From the NCBI GenBank assembly GCA_030610855.1, contig JAUWQY010000012.1, positions 1-40,465 of the forward strand: a stretch of DNA of 40,465 nucleotides, written 5' to 3'. This stretch comes from Dehalococcoidia bacterium. Lineage in GTDB: Bacteria > Chloroflexota > Dehalococcoidia > GIF9 > AB-539-J10. This document shows positions 16,094 through 24,572 of the stretch, piece after piece. The notes beneath the pieces were generated by a model that saw only the letters and a list, made by a program, of their open reading frames with translations, ran no database searches and was not told where the DNA came from. The translations under genes and the position numbers were made by a program. Each line of letters opens with the position of its first letter. Position 1 is the stretch's first letter.

Positions 16094-16411
16094 ATGATGG
16101 CTTTCGATTTGGATGCTATAAAGGCGCAGGCAAAAGAAATTTCACGGAGGCTTGCGCAGCTACGGCAAAGCTTGTTCCGACACACACCAAAATATCTCTG
16201 CAAAGGAAAGTCAGACCCCATCTTGTACGCGAATTAGTTCAAAAATCTCGCCAGATTCTACTGAACCTGGGCTTTGAAGAGGTTGAGAATCCCACAATCT
16301 TGCCCGATGGCAATTATGGAAATCTCCGTGACGCCAGAAGCCTAGGAGAGACCGCTCAAGAATACAGCATTCCCTACATACTTGATGGGGCACATGCAGG
16401 AGATAGGAGCT
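16094..16411 (+). pseudogene. Decayed class II aminoacyl-tRNA synthetase-like gene (possibly SepRS/PheS-like)
   Basis: An ATG at 16094 begins a frame (AFDLDAIKAQAKEISRRLAQ, then LFRHTPKYLCKGKSDPIL) that stops at TAG 16235. The adjacent frame continues smoothly with ELVQKSRQILLNLGFEEVEN and PTILPD. The latter string resembles the first class II region (R.xFLxxGFEEVxxP) of phenylalanyl- and O-phosphoseryl-tRNA synthetases. The two parts look like one gene split by a frameshift near 16215-16235, with the rest lost. A third frame near 16361-16490 (YLMGHMQEIGADPIIGGGHK) also looks coding-like but was not recognised. Several decayed pieces may be mixed here. Family assignment is tentative. Confidence 0.35.
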
Positions 16412-16602
16412 GACCCCATTATTGGCGGCGGGCACAAGAGCATGGCCTCTGCCGGACCTGCCGGGGTATTGGGAATGAAGAAGAGATGGGAAGAGACAGT
16501 GTTGAGGAAATCCAGCACGCATAGCAATAAAGAGGTTGAGCTTCTTGGCCGTAGTATAAGGGGAATCCCTCTGATAACACTCATGACTTTCTTTCCCTAT
16601 GT

Positions 16603-16637
16603 GAAAGAAGGAGTTAGCCACTCCTTCTTTCGTTTCT
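16603..16637 (+). terminator. Strong hairpin terminator after decayed region
   Basis: GAAAGAAGGAGT (16603-16614) pairs perfectly with ACTCCTTCTTTC (16620-16631) around a 5-nt loop, followed by GTTTCT. It probably once ended the gene or genes now decayed upstream. Confidence 0.65.
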
Positions 16638-16720
16638 AAACCCGAAAGCCAGGGAGCACTAGCTACTGAGCGAAGGCATCTGGCTGATGCCGTGTTTCAT
16701 CTAGCCCCGCGGATTCGTCA

Positions 16721-17920
16721 CTACGTGATGGCCTCGCGCGCTGGCTTCACTGACAGTAGCAATAGCGAGGAGATTACTGCCAGAGTAAGGCCGTAGACAA
16801 AAGTCGCTTCCGGGCCTATCGTGTCCCACAGCATACCGGCAATATAACCACCAGGCAAAGCCACCAAACCTACGGCAGCATGAAACGTACCCAGAGCTGT
16901 AGCTCGTAGGTGTTCCGGGGCGAAATCAACTACATACGCCCTCTGCACGCTGTCAAACATGGCAAATGATATGCCATAGATGGCAAAGAACGGCAGAACA
17001 CTGTGGAGGCTGTCACTAAATATCAGACCCAGAGAGACGATGGCGAATATCAAGTAACTTGCCATCAAAACTGGCTTTCTCCCCACTCTATCCGACAGCA
17101 TTCCTGCCGGTATTGCCGCGATAACATAGACAACGTAGAACAACACGTATAAGAGTATCGCTGTCTGGTCAGTCAGCCCGATGTCCTTGGCTCGCAACAG
17201 AAGGAAGGCATATCCGAAATGACCAAGGTAGAAAACTGAACCCGCGACAATCAGCAGTCTTAGATTCGCAGGTAATGCCCTGAAGCTCACCCTCATTGAT
17301 GTTGGTTTGACCTGTTGGCCTTCCCTTCCCTCTGGTTCTTTGATGAACAAGATGAACAACACCGCCGCTATTCCGGGGATACCGGCCAGAAGAAAAATCC
17401 TGGCATAATCTGAATTCGTAGTCGATAATAGAATAAATGCCAGGAATGCCCCCAAAACTGAGCCAAGTCCGTCCATAGCCCTGTGAAATCCGTAGGCCTT
17501 GCCCCTAACACTCCTGTTCACTGATTCCGCCACAATAGCATCCCTGGGGGCGCTTCTTATACCTTTCCCAACTCTCTCAATCATTCTGATGGTAAGAACA
17601 AGAGGCCAAGCTCCAGCCAAAGCGAATAACGGTTTTGTTATTGCCGAAAGAGAATAGCCAATAAAGATAAACGGTTTTCTCCTTTTCAATCTATCAGACC
17701 AATAACCAGAAAATACTTTTATGAGTGAAGCAGTTGTTTCGGCAGCCCCCTCGCAAATGCCCACCACAAGAGCTCCGGTACCGAGGACGCTAACCAGGTA
17801 TAAAGGAATCAAGGGGAAGATCATCTGGCTGCTAAGGTCGGTAAAAAGACTGACCAGGCCCAACAGGAATATGTTCCTCGTAATACCCTTGAAAATGCTA
17901 GTCTTCCTGTCTCGATTCAT
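16721..17920 (-). CDS. MFS transporter (multidrug/tetracycline-type)
   Basis: 399-aa major facilitator with 12 predicted membrane segments. The conserved loop between TM2 and TM3 is visible as GYWSDRLKRRKPFIFIGY and repeated in the second half as GMLSDRVGRKPVLMASY. The motif IERVGKGIRSAPRDAIVAES lies near TM4/5, a pattern of the subgroup often annotated as drug or sugar efflux. It is the downstream partner of a PadR repressor gene (25-bp gap), which suggests ligand-induced efflux. GAAGGGGAAG precedes the ATG. Substrate unknown. Confidence 0.9.
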   Translation of the reverse strand: MNRDRKTSIFKGITRNIFLLGLVSLFTDLSSQMIFPLIPLYLVSVLGTGALVVGICEGAAETTASLIKVFSGYWSDRLKRRKPFIFIGYSLSAITKPLFALAGAWPLVLTIRMIERVGKGIRSAPRDAIVAESVNRSVRGKAYGFHRAMDGLGSVLGAFLAFILLSTTNSDYARIFLLAGIPGIAAVLFILFIKEPEGREGQQVKPTSMRVSFRALPANLRLLIVAGSVFYLGHFGYAFLLLRAKDIGLTDQTAILLYVLFYVVYVIAAIPAGMLSDRVGRKPVLMASYLIFAIVSLGLIFSDSLHSVLPFFAIYGISFAMFDSVQRAYVVDFAPEHLRATALGTFHAAVGLVALPGGYIAGMLWDTIGPEATFVYGLTLAVISSLLLLSVKPAREAIT

Positions 17921-17945
17921 CTTCCCCTTCTTTCATATGAGCTCT

Positions 17946-18272
17946 TCACAAATGGACAGGATTGTTGTTGCAGTCGTCCAGCACCTCATCTACGAGCTCA
18001 CTGATTTTGTCTCTTGCTCTCTTGAGTACCTCCAGACCGCCGTCAGTTATCGTGTAGTACTTCCTCACTTTCCCCGCGACCAATTTCGAGTCCTGCTTCA
18101 GATAGCCTTCCTCTGCCAGACGGTGCAGAGTCGGGTAAAGAGTACCCGGACTAAGGTAGTAGCCATGCCGACTCAATTCCTCGATTATCCCAACCCCGAA
18201 GATTGGTTCTTTGGAAGCATGATACAGGATGTGGATTTTCACAAATCCGAGAAAGAACTCTCTGTCTATCAC
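17946..18272 (-). CDS. PadR family transcriptional regulator
   Basis: 108-aa PadR-like winged-helix protein: HILYHASKEPIFGVGIIEEL, then SPGTLYPTLHRLAEEGYL (the recognition helix and wing region near 40-58) and KYYTITDGGLEVLKRAR. This order (H..S..PxxGxxI, L..GTLYPxLxRLExxGL, YxIT) defines the family. A short C-terminal helix would dimerise. It begins the operon with the MFS transporter, so it most likely represses its own promoter and responds to a transported compound. Direct repeats CGATATT in the promoter region are candidate operator parts. Confidence 0.92.
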   Translation of the reverse strand: MIDREFFLGFVKIHILYHASKEPIFGVGIIEELSRHGYYLSPGTLYPTLHRLAEEGYLKQDSKLVAGKVRKYYTITDGGLEVLKRARDKISELVDEVLDDCNNNPVHL

Positions 18273-18284
18273 GATAGCACCTAC

Positions 18285-18331
18285 CGATATTGCAATGCGA
18301 TATTATATCCTGCAGTTACATCCCTTATCAA
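18285..18331 (-). promoter_or_regulatory. Promoter and candidate operator of padR-MFS operon
   Basis: On the minus strand TTGATA (18326-18331), 18-bp spacer and TATAAT (18302-18307), with a start near 18295. Two direct repeats, CGATATT at 18285-18291 and 18298-18304, overlap the -10 and start region, where a PadR repressor would block initiation. A classic PadR ATGT-N8-ACAT site is not seen. Confidence 0.5.
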
Positions 18332-18498
18332 CCGCTCATCTCTCAAAACTCAGTAGGTCCGTAACCGGGATGACGTTAAGCAGGATGGCTGTCGAGTGCT
18401 TTCATCACTGGATTGCGAACGGGCTGCCCGGCATGTATGGCAAATGTGCCCCGGTTCAGTTCTGGATTTCGCCTAACAAAGAGCCCCCCCCCAAGGTC

Positions 18499-18527
18499 TT
18501 GACAAGAACGGGGGAGGCTTGTAGCAT
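18499..18527 (+). promoter_or_regulatory. Promoter of the glycosyltransferase-methyltransferase run
   Basis: TTGACA (18499-18504), 17-bp G-rich spacer and TAGCAT (18522-18527), with a start near 18534 and about 40 nt of leader. The -10 is weak (4/6), so activation may be needed. Confidence 0.42.
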
Positions 18528-18574
18528 TGTGAGATTGTCAGTTTCTCCGGAAACGACCGAACCCGTACAGAGAT

Positions 18575-19801
18575 ATGAAAATCTGCCTCCTGTCCTATCG
18601 TGGGAATCCTTATTGCGGTGGACAGGGCATCTATATCTACTATCTCTCCAGGGCTCTGCGTGACCTGGGGCACGAGGTTGAGGTGATGTCCGGCCCGCCC
18701 TACCCTGACGTCGCCGATGGCATAAAGCTACACCGTCTTGCTAGCCTCAATCTCTACGAAACTGAGGACTCGATGTGGACAATTCTCTCTCGCCTGTACG
18801 ATCTGCTCAACCTCTACGAGGTCATGTCAGTCTGTACGGGAACATTTCCTGAACCCCTTACTTTTAGCCTTCGGGCCTACCGCCGGATAAAGAAACTCCT
18901 GCCTGAAACCCGGTTTGACATCGTTCATGATAACCAGTGCTTGGGTTACGGCCTGCTCTTGCTCAAGCGCCTGGGAATCCCGGTGGTGGCTACCGTCCAT
19001 CATCCGATTCCTATCGACCGTCATCTGGCGATCGCTCAGGCTAGACGCCTGTGGCGGAAGCTCCTCCTCCAACGATGGTACGCCTTCTGCGGCATGCAGG
19101 GTCGCGTAGCCCGGCGATTAGAGAGGGTGATAACCGTCTCACAGAGTTCGGCTAAGTCAATCGAGCAAGCTCACGGGGTTAACCGGAGCCGGATCAGGGT
19201 GATACATAATGGGATTGATACCGACCTTTTCAGGAAAACCGATGGTGTGCCGAAAGAGCCAAACAGCCTGGTTCTGGTGAATAGCGGGGAGCAGTCAGTG
19301 AAGGGCGTCCCTTACCTATTCCACGCACTCCGGCTGCTCAAAGATGGAACCAACATAAAACTAACGGTTGTCGGTAGTCCCGCTCCAGACGGTCAATACC
19401 TAAAATTGATAAGAAAATACGGCATTGAAGATATGGTTACCTTCACCGGGAGGGTAACTGCGGAAGAACTGGTGAGACGGTATTCAGCCGCTGAGATGTG
19501 CGTTGTTCCATCACTCTACGAAGGTTTTGGCCTGCCGGCGGCAGAAGCGATGGCCTGCGAGCTTCCCGTAGTGTCTACCACCGGAGGTGCCCTTCCCGAG
19601 GTAGTGGGGAGAGATGGCGAAGCCGGGCTTCTGATACCACCTGCGCACCCTGAGGCACTTGCAGCAGCCATCAGAAGACTGATGACCGATGCCGCTTTGC
19701 GCCGGAAGATGGGTGAAGCCGGACGGAAGAGAGTAGAAAGAGAGTTCACCTGGCAGCGGGCAGCTCAGAAGACTGTGGAAGTATACCGAGAGGTAATGTG
19801 A
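18575..19801 (+). CDS. Glycosyltransferase family 4 protein
   Basis: 408-aa GT-B fold transferase. The N-terminal Rossmann half starts MKICLLSYRGNPYCGGQGIY (acceptor-side Gly loop), with FDIVHDNQ and ATVHHPIPID in the middle. The C-terminal half has IRVIHNGIDTDLF near 210, VGSPAPDG, VTFTGRV and the nucleotide-sugar motif VPSLYEGFGLPAAEAMACEL near 310-330 containing the EGFGLPxxEAMA signature. It transfers a sugar from an NDP or GDP donor; the acceptor is unknown. It is first in a run of four genes with methyltransferases and an alpha/alpha-toroid protein, and its stop codon directly abuts the next ATG. Confidence 0.93.
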   Translation: MKICLLSYRGNPYCGGQGIYIYYLSRALRDLGHEVEVMSGPPYPDVADGIKLHRLASLNLYETEDSMWTILSRLYDLLNLYEVMSVCTGTFPEPLTFSLRAYRRIKKLLPETRFDIVHDNQCLGYGLLLLKRLGIPVVATVHHPIPIDRHLAIAQARRLWRKLLLQRWYAFCGMQGRVARRLERVITVSQSSAKSIEQAHGVNRSRIRVIHNGIDTDLFRKTDGVPKEPNSLVLVNSGEQSVKGVPYLFHALRLLKDGTNIKLTVVGSPAPDGQYLKLIRKYGIEDMVTFTGRVTAEELVRRYSAAEMCVVPSLYEGFGLPAAEAMACELPVVSTTGGALPEVVGRDGEAGLLIPPAHPEALAAAIRRLMTDAALRRKMGEAGRKRVEREFTWQRAAQKTVEVYREVM

Positions 19802-20515
19802 ATGCTGACTATCGACTACAACCTCCTGGGAATCAAGGACGGTGAGCGGGTCCTGGACGTTGGGTGCGGAACGGGCCGGCACAGCTGGGAGGCCTGCCGA
19901 CAGTCCCGCTGCGTCGTCTATGCTCTGGACATCGACGCTGAGGAACTCATGCGGGCTAAGGGGATGTTTCGCGCGATGGATGAGCAAGGGGAGTCCAGAG
20001 GGCAATGGAGCTTGCTTCAGGCGAGCACAATGAGCCTTCCTTTCAAAGAGGCCTCCTTCGACAAGATCATCTGTTCCGAGGTGCTGGAGCACGTCCCTGA
20101 TGACTGGCACACTATAAGAGAGATGGCCAGGGTGCTGAAGGATGAAGGCATCCTTGCTATCAGCGTACCCAATTATCTCCCGGAAGCAATTTGCTGGAGG
20201 ATATCATCTCGGTACCATAACCGTGCCGGCGGCCATGTCCGAATATACAAACCCGGTCAGCTTCTTGCACCCCTGCGCGAGACTAATCTGCATGTCTATG
20301 CTACCCGTCGCAAGCACGCTCTTCATTCCGTTTACTGGATATGCCGCTGCCTTTTCGGAGTGGATAATGAAAAGGCTCTCATCCCCTCGCTTTATCATAA
20401 GTTTCTGGTCTGGGACATAAAGACCAACAGCAGACCGGTTCGCTGGCTCGAGGGCTTCCTCAATCGGTTCTTCCCAAAGAGTATGGTCGTCTACGCCGGC
20501 AAGAATGAGAGGTAG
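19802..20515 (+). CDS. Class I SAM-dependent methyltransferase
   Basis: 237 aa with SAM motif I VLDVGCGTGRHSWE (near 18-31), acidic loop ALDIDAEEL, motif for residue selection LPFKEASFDKIICSEVLEH (near 80-98) and post-motif VLKDEGILAISVPNY. This is the Methyltransf_11 type, acting on a small or lipid-linked acceptor. The ATG follows the glycosyltransferase stop with no gap, so the two are translationally coupled. Likely modifies the product of the glycosyltransferase; substrate unknown. Confidence 0.9.
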   Translation: MLTIDYNLLGIKDGERVLDVGCGTGRHSWEACRQSRCVVYALDIDAEELMRAKGMFRAMDEQGESRGQWSLLQASTMSLPFKEASFDKIICSEVLEHVPDDWHTIREMARVLKDEGILAISVPNYLPEAICWRISSRYHNRAGGHVRIYKPGQLLAPLRETNLHVYATRRKHALHSVYWICRCLFGVDNEKALIPSLYHKFLVWDIKTNSRPVRWLEGFLNRFFPKSMVVYAGKNER

Positions 20516-20519
20516 TACA

Positions 20520-21563
20520 GTGAATCTGAGACAAGAGTTAACACTGTCAGAAATAGAAGAACTGATACAGCAACAAGCAGACCATATCAGCCAGACTCAG
20601 CTCTTGTCCGGTGCCATACCCTGGTATCACAACGGCATTGCCGACCCATGGGACCACGTTGAATGCGCCATAGCCCTGGATGCATCCGGGAGATTCGAGG
20701 AGGCGGAGAAGGCGTACCGTTGGCTGCGCAATTCCCAGAATCCCGACGGCAGCTGGTGGTCCAGCTACATGAACGACCGGCCTGAGGACTTGACCAGAGA
20801 TACGAACTACAGCTCATATCCGGCCGTCGGGCTGTGGTATCACTACCTGTTCACGGGAGATGTCGACTTCATAGCTGAAATGTGGTCCACAGTGGAAAGG
20901 GGCATCGGCTTTGCCCTGGAACTGCAACAGCCAACCGGCGAGATCTACTGGGCTCGGGATAAACGCGGGGTGGTTTATCCGTTGGCACTAATGGCGGCAT
21001 CGAGTTGCATCTTTCAGAGTCTTCGCTGCGGAATCAAGATGGCCAAACTGCTAGGTCTGCGCAGGCCGGAGTGGATCGCATCCAGCCGCAGACTGGCCCG
21101 CGCCATAAGTGAGCGCCCAGAGCTCTTCCACAACTCTGTGGATAGTCAGTATGATTATGCCATGAGCTGGTATTATCCCGTTCTTACCGGAATAGTCAGG
21201 AGAGAGAAGGCAAGAGAGCGCATCTTTGGCAAGTGGTCGGACTTCGTTCTGGATGGCTGGGGATGCAAGTGCGTCGCGGAGGAACCCTGGTGGATAACGG
21301 TGGCGGAGACCTGTGAACTGGTCCTGACATTGACGCGCATCGGCGAACACGACAGAGCGGGGCTCTTGCTGGACTGGGTACTTGAGCTCAAGGATGACGA
21401 TGGGCACTTCTGGACGGGGATGAAGATGCCTGAGGAGGAAATCTGGCCCCCCGAGGAAAAGCCGAGTTGGGTGTCGGCAGCCGTGATTATCGCGTTGAAA
21501 GGCCAGACTGAAACCAGGAAACCTGGAGGGGACAGACGCCGCGTTTTCAGCAGGTTTCTGTGA
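20520..21563 (+). CDS. Alpha/alpha-toroid protein (prenyltransferase/cyclase- or six-hairpin-like)
   Basis: 347-aa protein built from repeated paired helices: ECAIALDASGRFEEAEKAYR and WLRNSQNPDGSWWSSYM resemble the QxxDGSW repeats of terpene cyclases and protein prenyltransferases. DTNYSSYPAVGLWYHYLFTG and MSWYYPVLTGIV look like the walls of an (alpha/alpha)6 barrel. Annotations such as prenyltransferase or phenyltransferase-domain protein are usual for such sequences, but the DxDD cyclase acid motif is not evident, so catalysis is uncertain. A GTG at 20520 has GAGAGG 7 nt upstream; an ATG at 20505 overlaps the previous gene. It sits in a glycosyltransferase/methyltransferase run. Confidence 0.75.
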   Translation: MNLRQELTLSEIEELIQQQADHISQTQLLSGAIPWYHNGIADPWDHVECAIALDASGRFEEAEKAYRWLRNSQNPDGSWWSSYMNDRPEDLTRDTNYSSYPAVGLWYHYLFTGDVDFIAEMWSTVERGIGFALELQQPTGEIYWARDKRGVVYPLALMAASSCIFQSLRCGIKMAKLLGLRRPEWIASSRRLARAISERPELFHNSVDSQYDYAMSWYYPVLTGIVRREKARERIFGKWSDFVLDGWGCKCVAEEPWWITVAETCELVLTLTRIGEHDRAGLLLDWVLELKDDDGHFWTGMKMPEEEIWPPEEKPSWVSAAVIIALKGQTETRKPGGDRRRVFSRFL

Positions 21564-21572
21564 GAAGGTCCC

Positions 21573-22214
21573 TTGGTAAATGCTGGCCGAATCTGGCGAA
21601 ACATACTGGGCCTCAAGGCCTCCCCGGCTGAGTTTGTCGGCTACGAAAACCTGGTTCGCTTCATGAGAGAACAGGCTTTGCTGGAACTTGAGGGCGATCT
21701 GATTGAGATTGGTGCCTACATGGGCGGAGGCACAGTTAAGCTCGCCAGACTGGCCCGCCGGCACGGTAAGAAGCTCTATGTCATCGATACTTTCGACCCC
21801 GCTTCCGACAAGGCTATCAGTAAGAGCGCAGTCAGAGCAACCGAGGTTTACCGAGCATTCCTTGAAGGGCGCTCCATGTGGGAGGTATACCGAGAAGCAA
21901 CCAGGCGCTTCCGTAATATCATTACCATTATAGAGGACTCCAGGAAGGTCATGTTTGATGAGGAGAAGAAGTTTGCCTTCGGCTTTGTTGACGGTTGCCA
22001 TGAGAAAGCCTGTGTGGAGAACGATTTCTACCTTATCTGGGGGCACCTTGTTCCGGGAGGCGTCGTTGGGTTTCATGATTACAAATATGACGACTGGCCG
22101 GATGTGACTGAGGCTCTCGACGGTTTGATGGACAAACACAAAGACGAGATCAGGGAAACCCATGAAATAGTGGGGAGCTACGGTATATCGTCTATTCTGC
22201 TGACCAAGAAGTAG
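21573..22214 (+). CDS. Class I SAM-dependent methyltransferase (Methyltransf_24/TylF-like)
   Basis: 213 aa with motif I LIEIGAYMGGGTVKLA (near 43-58), the acidic strand-2 end YVIDTFDP, FGFVDGCHEK (near 130, where TylF-type enzymes have DGxH) and GGVVGFHDYKYDDWPDV. These are marks of macrocin-O-methyltransferase-like or cephalosporin-hydroxylase-like enzymes acting on sugars or small acceptors. It begins with TTG behind GAGAAGG just after the toroid gene stop and ends the plus-strand run. Its last 23 bp overlap the convergent methyltransferase gene. Confidence 0.85.
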   Translation: MVNAGRIWRNILGLKASPAEFVGYENLVRFMREQALLELEGDLIEIGAYMGGGTVKLARLARRHGKKLYVIDTFDPASDKAISKSAVRATEVYRAFLEGRSMWEVYREATRRFRNIITIIEDSRKVMFDEEKKFAFGFVDGCHEKACVENDFYLIWGHLVPGGVVGFHDYKYDDWPDVTEALDGLMDKHKDEIRETHEIVGSYGISSILLTKK

Positions 22215-23073
22215 ACTTGTCCCTGGGCGCGCATCTTATCACAATAACGTTACTTAGCGAGGGCAGGTGACTCGCCAGTTTGTCAAGGGCGCTCAAGGAC
22301 GTGGCAGAGACTCTTACCGGCAGTTTCTCCAGCAGTGAACTCCAGCCTGGCAGGCCAACCAGCAATGATATACCGGTGGATCGCTCTATTCTAAAATGGG
22401 GTCTCACCAGGCGCCTTAAGGTTCCATAGTCCAGCTTGATAGTATGGTCCTCGGGTATTCTCCAGAAATCGCCATCGTCTGTCTTGCCCCCGCACAGAAA
22501 CCGTGTCAGAGCAAATACCCTTCTACCCGCCCTGAAACCAAGGCTTTCAAAATTGGCAATGGCAATGACAGCCCTTCCCTGCGGCTTGAGCACCCTGGCC
22601 ATTTCCGCTATCGCTTGCTCTGGACGCGAGAAGTGGTCGAGGGCTCCCTTGCAGATCACCTTGTCGAAGGAGTTGCTCTTAAACGGCAAATGCGCACTCA
22701 CTCCCCGAGCAAGGTTTACCACAGTCCCATTCTGAGCGATGTGTTCCCGGGCATGAGATATCATCCTGCTTGAAGGTTCAAGCCCTGCGCATTGCCCGCC
22801 CCTCGCGGCAAGTTCTATAGCATCAACGGCGCGACCGCACCCGATATCCAGCACCAATTCCCGGTCAGCCACAGCAACAGCCCCGATGGTGACATCGGTC
22901 ATCCTTCTGAAGAGATGAGCTATATCCGGGTAGATCTTGGACGGGAGCACATGATCGTCATCCCAATCCAGGTCAATCTTGTTGTCATTGTCTTGCATAA
23001 CATCAGGATAGTGCTGGCGGGGCAGTTTACGGCAAACCCGCTTCTTCTCCGGCTGGCTGGCGTCCCGTGTCAC
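22192..23073 (-). CDS. Class I SAM-dependent methyltransferase (Methyltransf_11)
   Basis: Up to 293 aa. SAM motif I is VLDIGCGRAVDAIELA near 75, then GLEPSSRMI, LPFKSNSFDKVICKGALDHF (near 128-147) and VLKPQGRAVIAIANFES. The C-terminal 100 residues carry a variable acceptor lid. The start is uncertain: a GTG at 23073 gives the full frame but lacks a ribosome site, and the ATG 25 codons inside (MQDNDNK) is an alternative. The gene is convergent with the preceding methyltransferase and overlaps it by 23 bp, so it is probably regulated separately though functionally related. Confidence 0.82.
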   Translation of the reverse strand: MTRDASQPEKKRVCRKLPRQHYPDVMQDNDNKIDLDWDDDHVLPSKIYPDIAHLFRRMTDVTIGAVAVADRELVLDIGCGRAVDAIELAARGGQCAGLEPSSRMISHAREHIAQNGTVVNLARGVSAHLPFKSNSFDKVICKGALDHFSRPEQAIAEMARVLKPQGRAVIAIANFESLGFRAGRRVFALTRFLCGGKTDDGDFWRIPEDHTIKLDYGTLRRLVRPHFRIERSTGISLLVGLPGWSSLLEKLPVRVSATSLSALDKLASHLPSLSNVIVIRCAPRDKSTSWSAE

Positions 23074-23286
23074 ACTGAGATGCCATTTTAGTTCATTGTA
23101 TCTAATAGGTCAATAGGTCAGGTATGATCCATAAGCAGTCAGTCTCCTGTACGACGACAAGCCTGTTATCCGTCTCTAAGAAACCCGTTACTCCCAGGCT
23201 ACCGCAACAAGACGCCGGTCATTCACCGATACCAGGTTGATACGGGACGTGAGAACGGTAGAGACGCCACGCGATTTACCGCAACC

Positions 23287-24192
23287 CTACTGCTCGGTAA
23301 CTACATCAATTCCGGCATTTTGAAACAGTGTGGAGATATTCACCAGGTCTTCTGCACTCACTTCGCTTAGGTCTAGCGGTTTCAATCGACTGTCAACCTT
23401 CTCTAGTTTGCTCTCGCCCATCCCATGATAGGGAAGAAGCGTCACTTCGACGATCTTGCTTTCTCTGAGAAAACGGATGATATCCCTAACATTCTCATCA
23501 GTCGTTGTCAAGGAACGGATGAGGGGCACTCTGACTCTCAATTTCAGCGCATCTTCCTTAAGAATCATCTTGAGATTGTCGAGGATTATCTCATTGCCCT
23601 TCCCCGTCAGGTTTCGGTGCAAGGCAGACTTTATGGCTTTGATATTAAAGAGAGCTAAGTCTACAAGGGGAAGAAGCGTCTGAAGTTTGGCACGCGCAAC
23701 GTAACCACAAGTCTCGAGCGCAATACGGACTCCTCTGTCTCTGCACAAAGGGAGAAAGCTAGTCAGGAATTCAGCCTGATATGTGGGCTCGCCTCCCGAT
23801 AGGGTGATGCCCCCATCTGAGCTTACAAGAAAGGGCATATCATCCAGAGCTTCCTCCAATAGCTCCGCCGGAGTGTAGGACTTGCCGATAATCTGGAGAG
23901 CTTCGGCATAGCAAACGTCAACGCATCTGCCACAGCGGTCACAAAGCCGGCGGTCTATCCGCTTCATCCCCTCAAACATGATTGCCTCAACGGGGCAGAC
24001 TTTCCAGCACTCCCGGCAACCAAGGCATTTCTCTTTAGAAAAGCTTGTCTCGGGCTCGGGGTCCAGACCTTCAGGATTCTGGCACCACTGACAACAAAGA
24101 GGACAGCCCTTGAAGAAGATAACGGTTCGGATGCCTGGGCCATCATGGATAGAAAAGCGCTGAAGGTCAAAAACAATGCCCTTTGTGCGCAT
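23287..24192 (-). CDS. Glycyl-radical enzyme activating enzyme (radical SAM)
   Basis: 301-aa activase that uses a [4Fe-4S] cluster and SAM to install a glycyl radical. The radical SAM motif CxxxCxxC is present in FFKGCPLCCQWCQNPEG (near 27-43). Two ferredoxin-type clusters follow, CLGCRECWKVCPVEAI (near 57-72) and CDRCGRCVDVCYAEAL (near 84-99), then GGITLSGGEPTYQ near 127. This layout matches activases of benzylsuccinate synthase-, glycerol dehydratase- and choline lyase-type enzymes rather than the short PflA. It starts 11 bp after the stop of a glycyl-radical enzyme fragment on the same strand, its natural partner, which is now truncated. With the partner broken, this gene may be on its way to loss, yet it looks intact. 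Confidence 0.92.
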   Translation of the reverse strand: MRTKGIVFDLQRFSIHDGPGIRTVIFFKGCPLCCQWCQNPEGLDPEPETSFSKEKCLGCRECWKVCPVEAIMFEGMKRIDRRLCDRCGRCVDVCYAEALQIIGKSYTPAELLEEALDDMPFLVSSDGGITLSGGEPTYQAEFLTSFLPLCRDRGVRIALETCGYVARAKLQTLLPLVDLALFNIKAIKSALHRNLTGKGNEIILDNLKMILKEDALKLRVRVPLIRSLTTTDENVRDIIRFLRESKIVEVTLLPYHGMGESKLEKVDSRLKPLDLSEVSAEDLVNISTLFQNAGIDVVTEQ

Positions 24193-24203
24193 GACTCAGA
24201 ATC

Positions 24204-24572
24204 TCACAGGGAGCAACGCTCGGTGCGGTCAATGATCTCATCCTGCACCTCTTTAGTCAGGTCGGCGAAGTAAGCAGAGTAACCGGCCACCCTCACCATG
24301 AGTCCTCGGTATTTCCCCGGGTCTTGCTGGGCTTCCAGCAGAGTCTGTCTATCAACGAAATTCAGCTGTAAATGCATGCCACCGAGTCCGAAGTAAGTCC
24401 TGATCAGCGAACTCAGGATTTTCGTTCCCGTTGCACCTTTTAGATACGCGGGATTGAACTTCAGGTTTACTGCTACCCCATTAGTAGCCTGAGTATAATC
24501 CAGCTTGGCAACAGATTTAAGATAGGCAGTAGGTCCCCTTTTGTCCCAGCCATCGCAGGAGCAGGGGGGTGA
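24204..24572 (-). pseudogene. Glycyl-radical enzyme (PFL-like), C-terminal remnant
   Basis: The frame ending at the TGA 24204-24206 encodes only the last ~115 residues of a glycyl-radical enzyme: WDKRGPTAYLKSVAKLDYTQ, ATNGVAVNLKFNP and the radical loop VRVAGYSAYF, followed by DEIIDRTERCSL. VRVAGYSAYF is the diagnostic glycyl-radical motif (G is the radical residue). The catalytic cysteine and the other ~650-700 N-terminal residues are missing: upstream of about 24550 the DNA becomes a ThiF-like gene on the other strand. It cannot encode an active enzyme. Its neighbour at 23287 is the activase. Confidence 0.85.

Noticed and set aside
24570-24572. Selenocysteine at the TGA in the ThiF-like gene
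   Set aside because: The position is a leucine in the Gly loop, not a redox site, and the gene is truncated.
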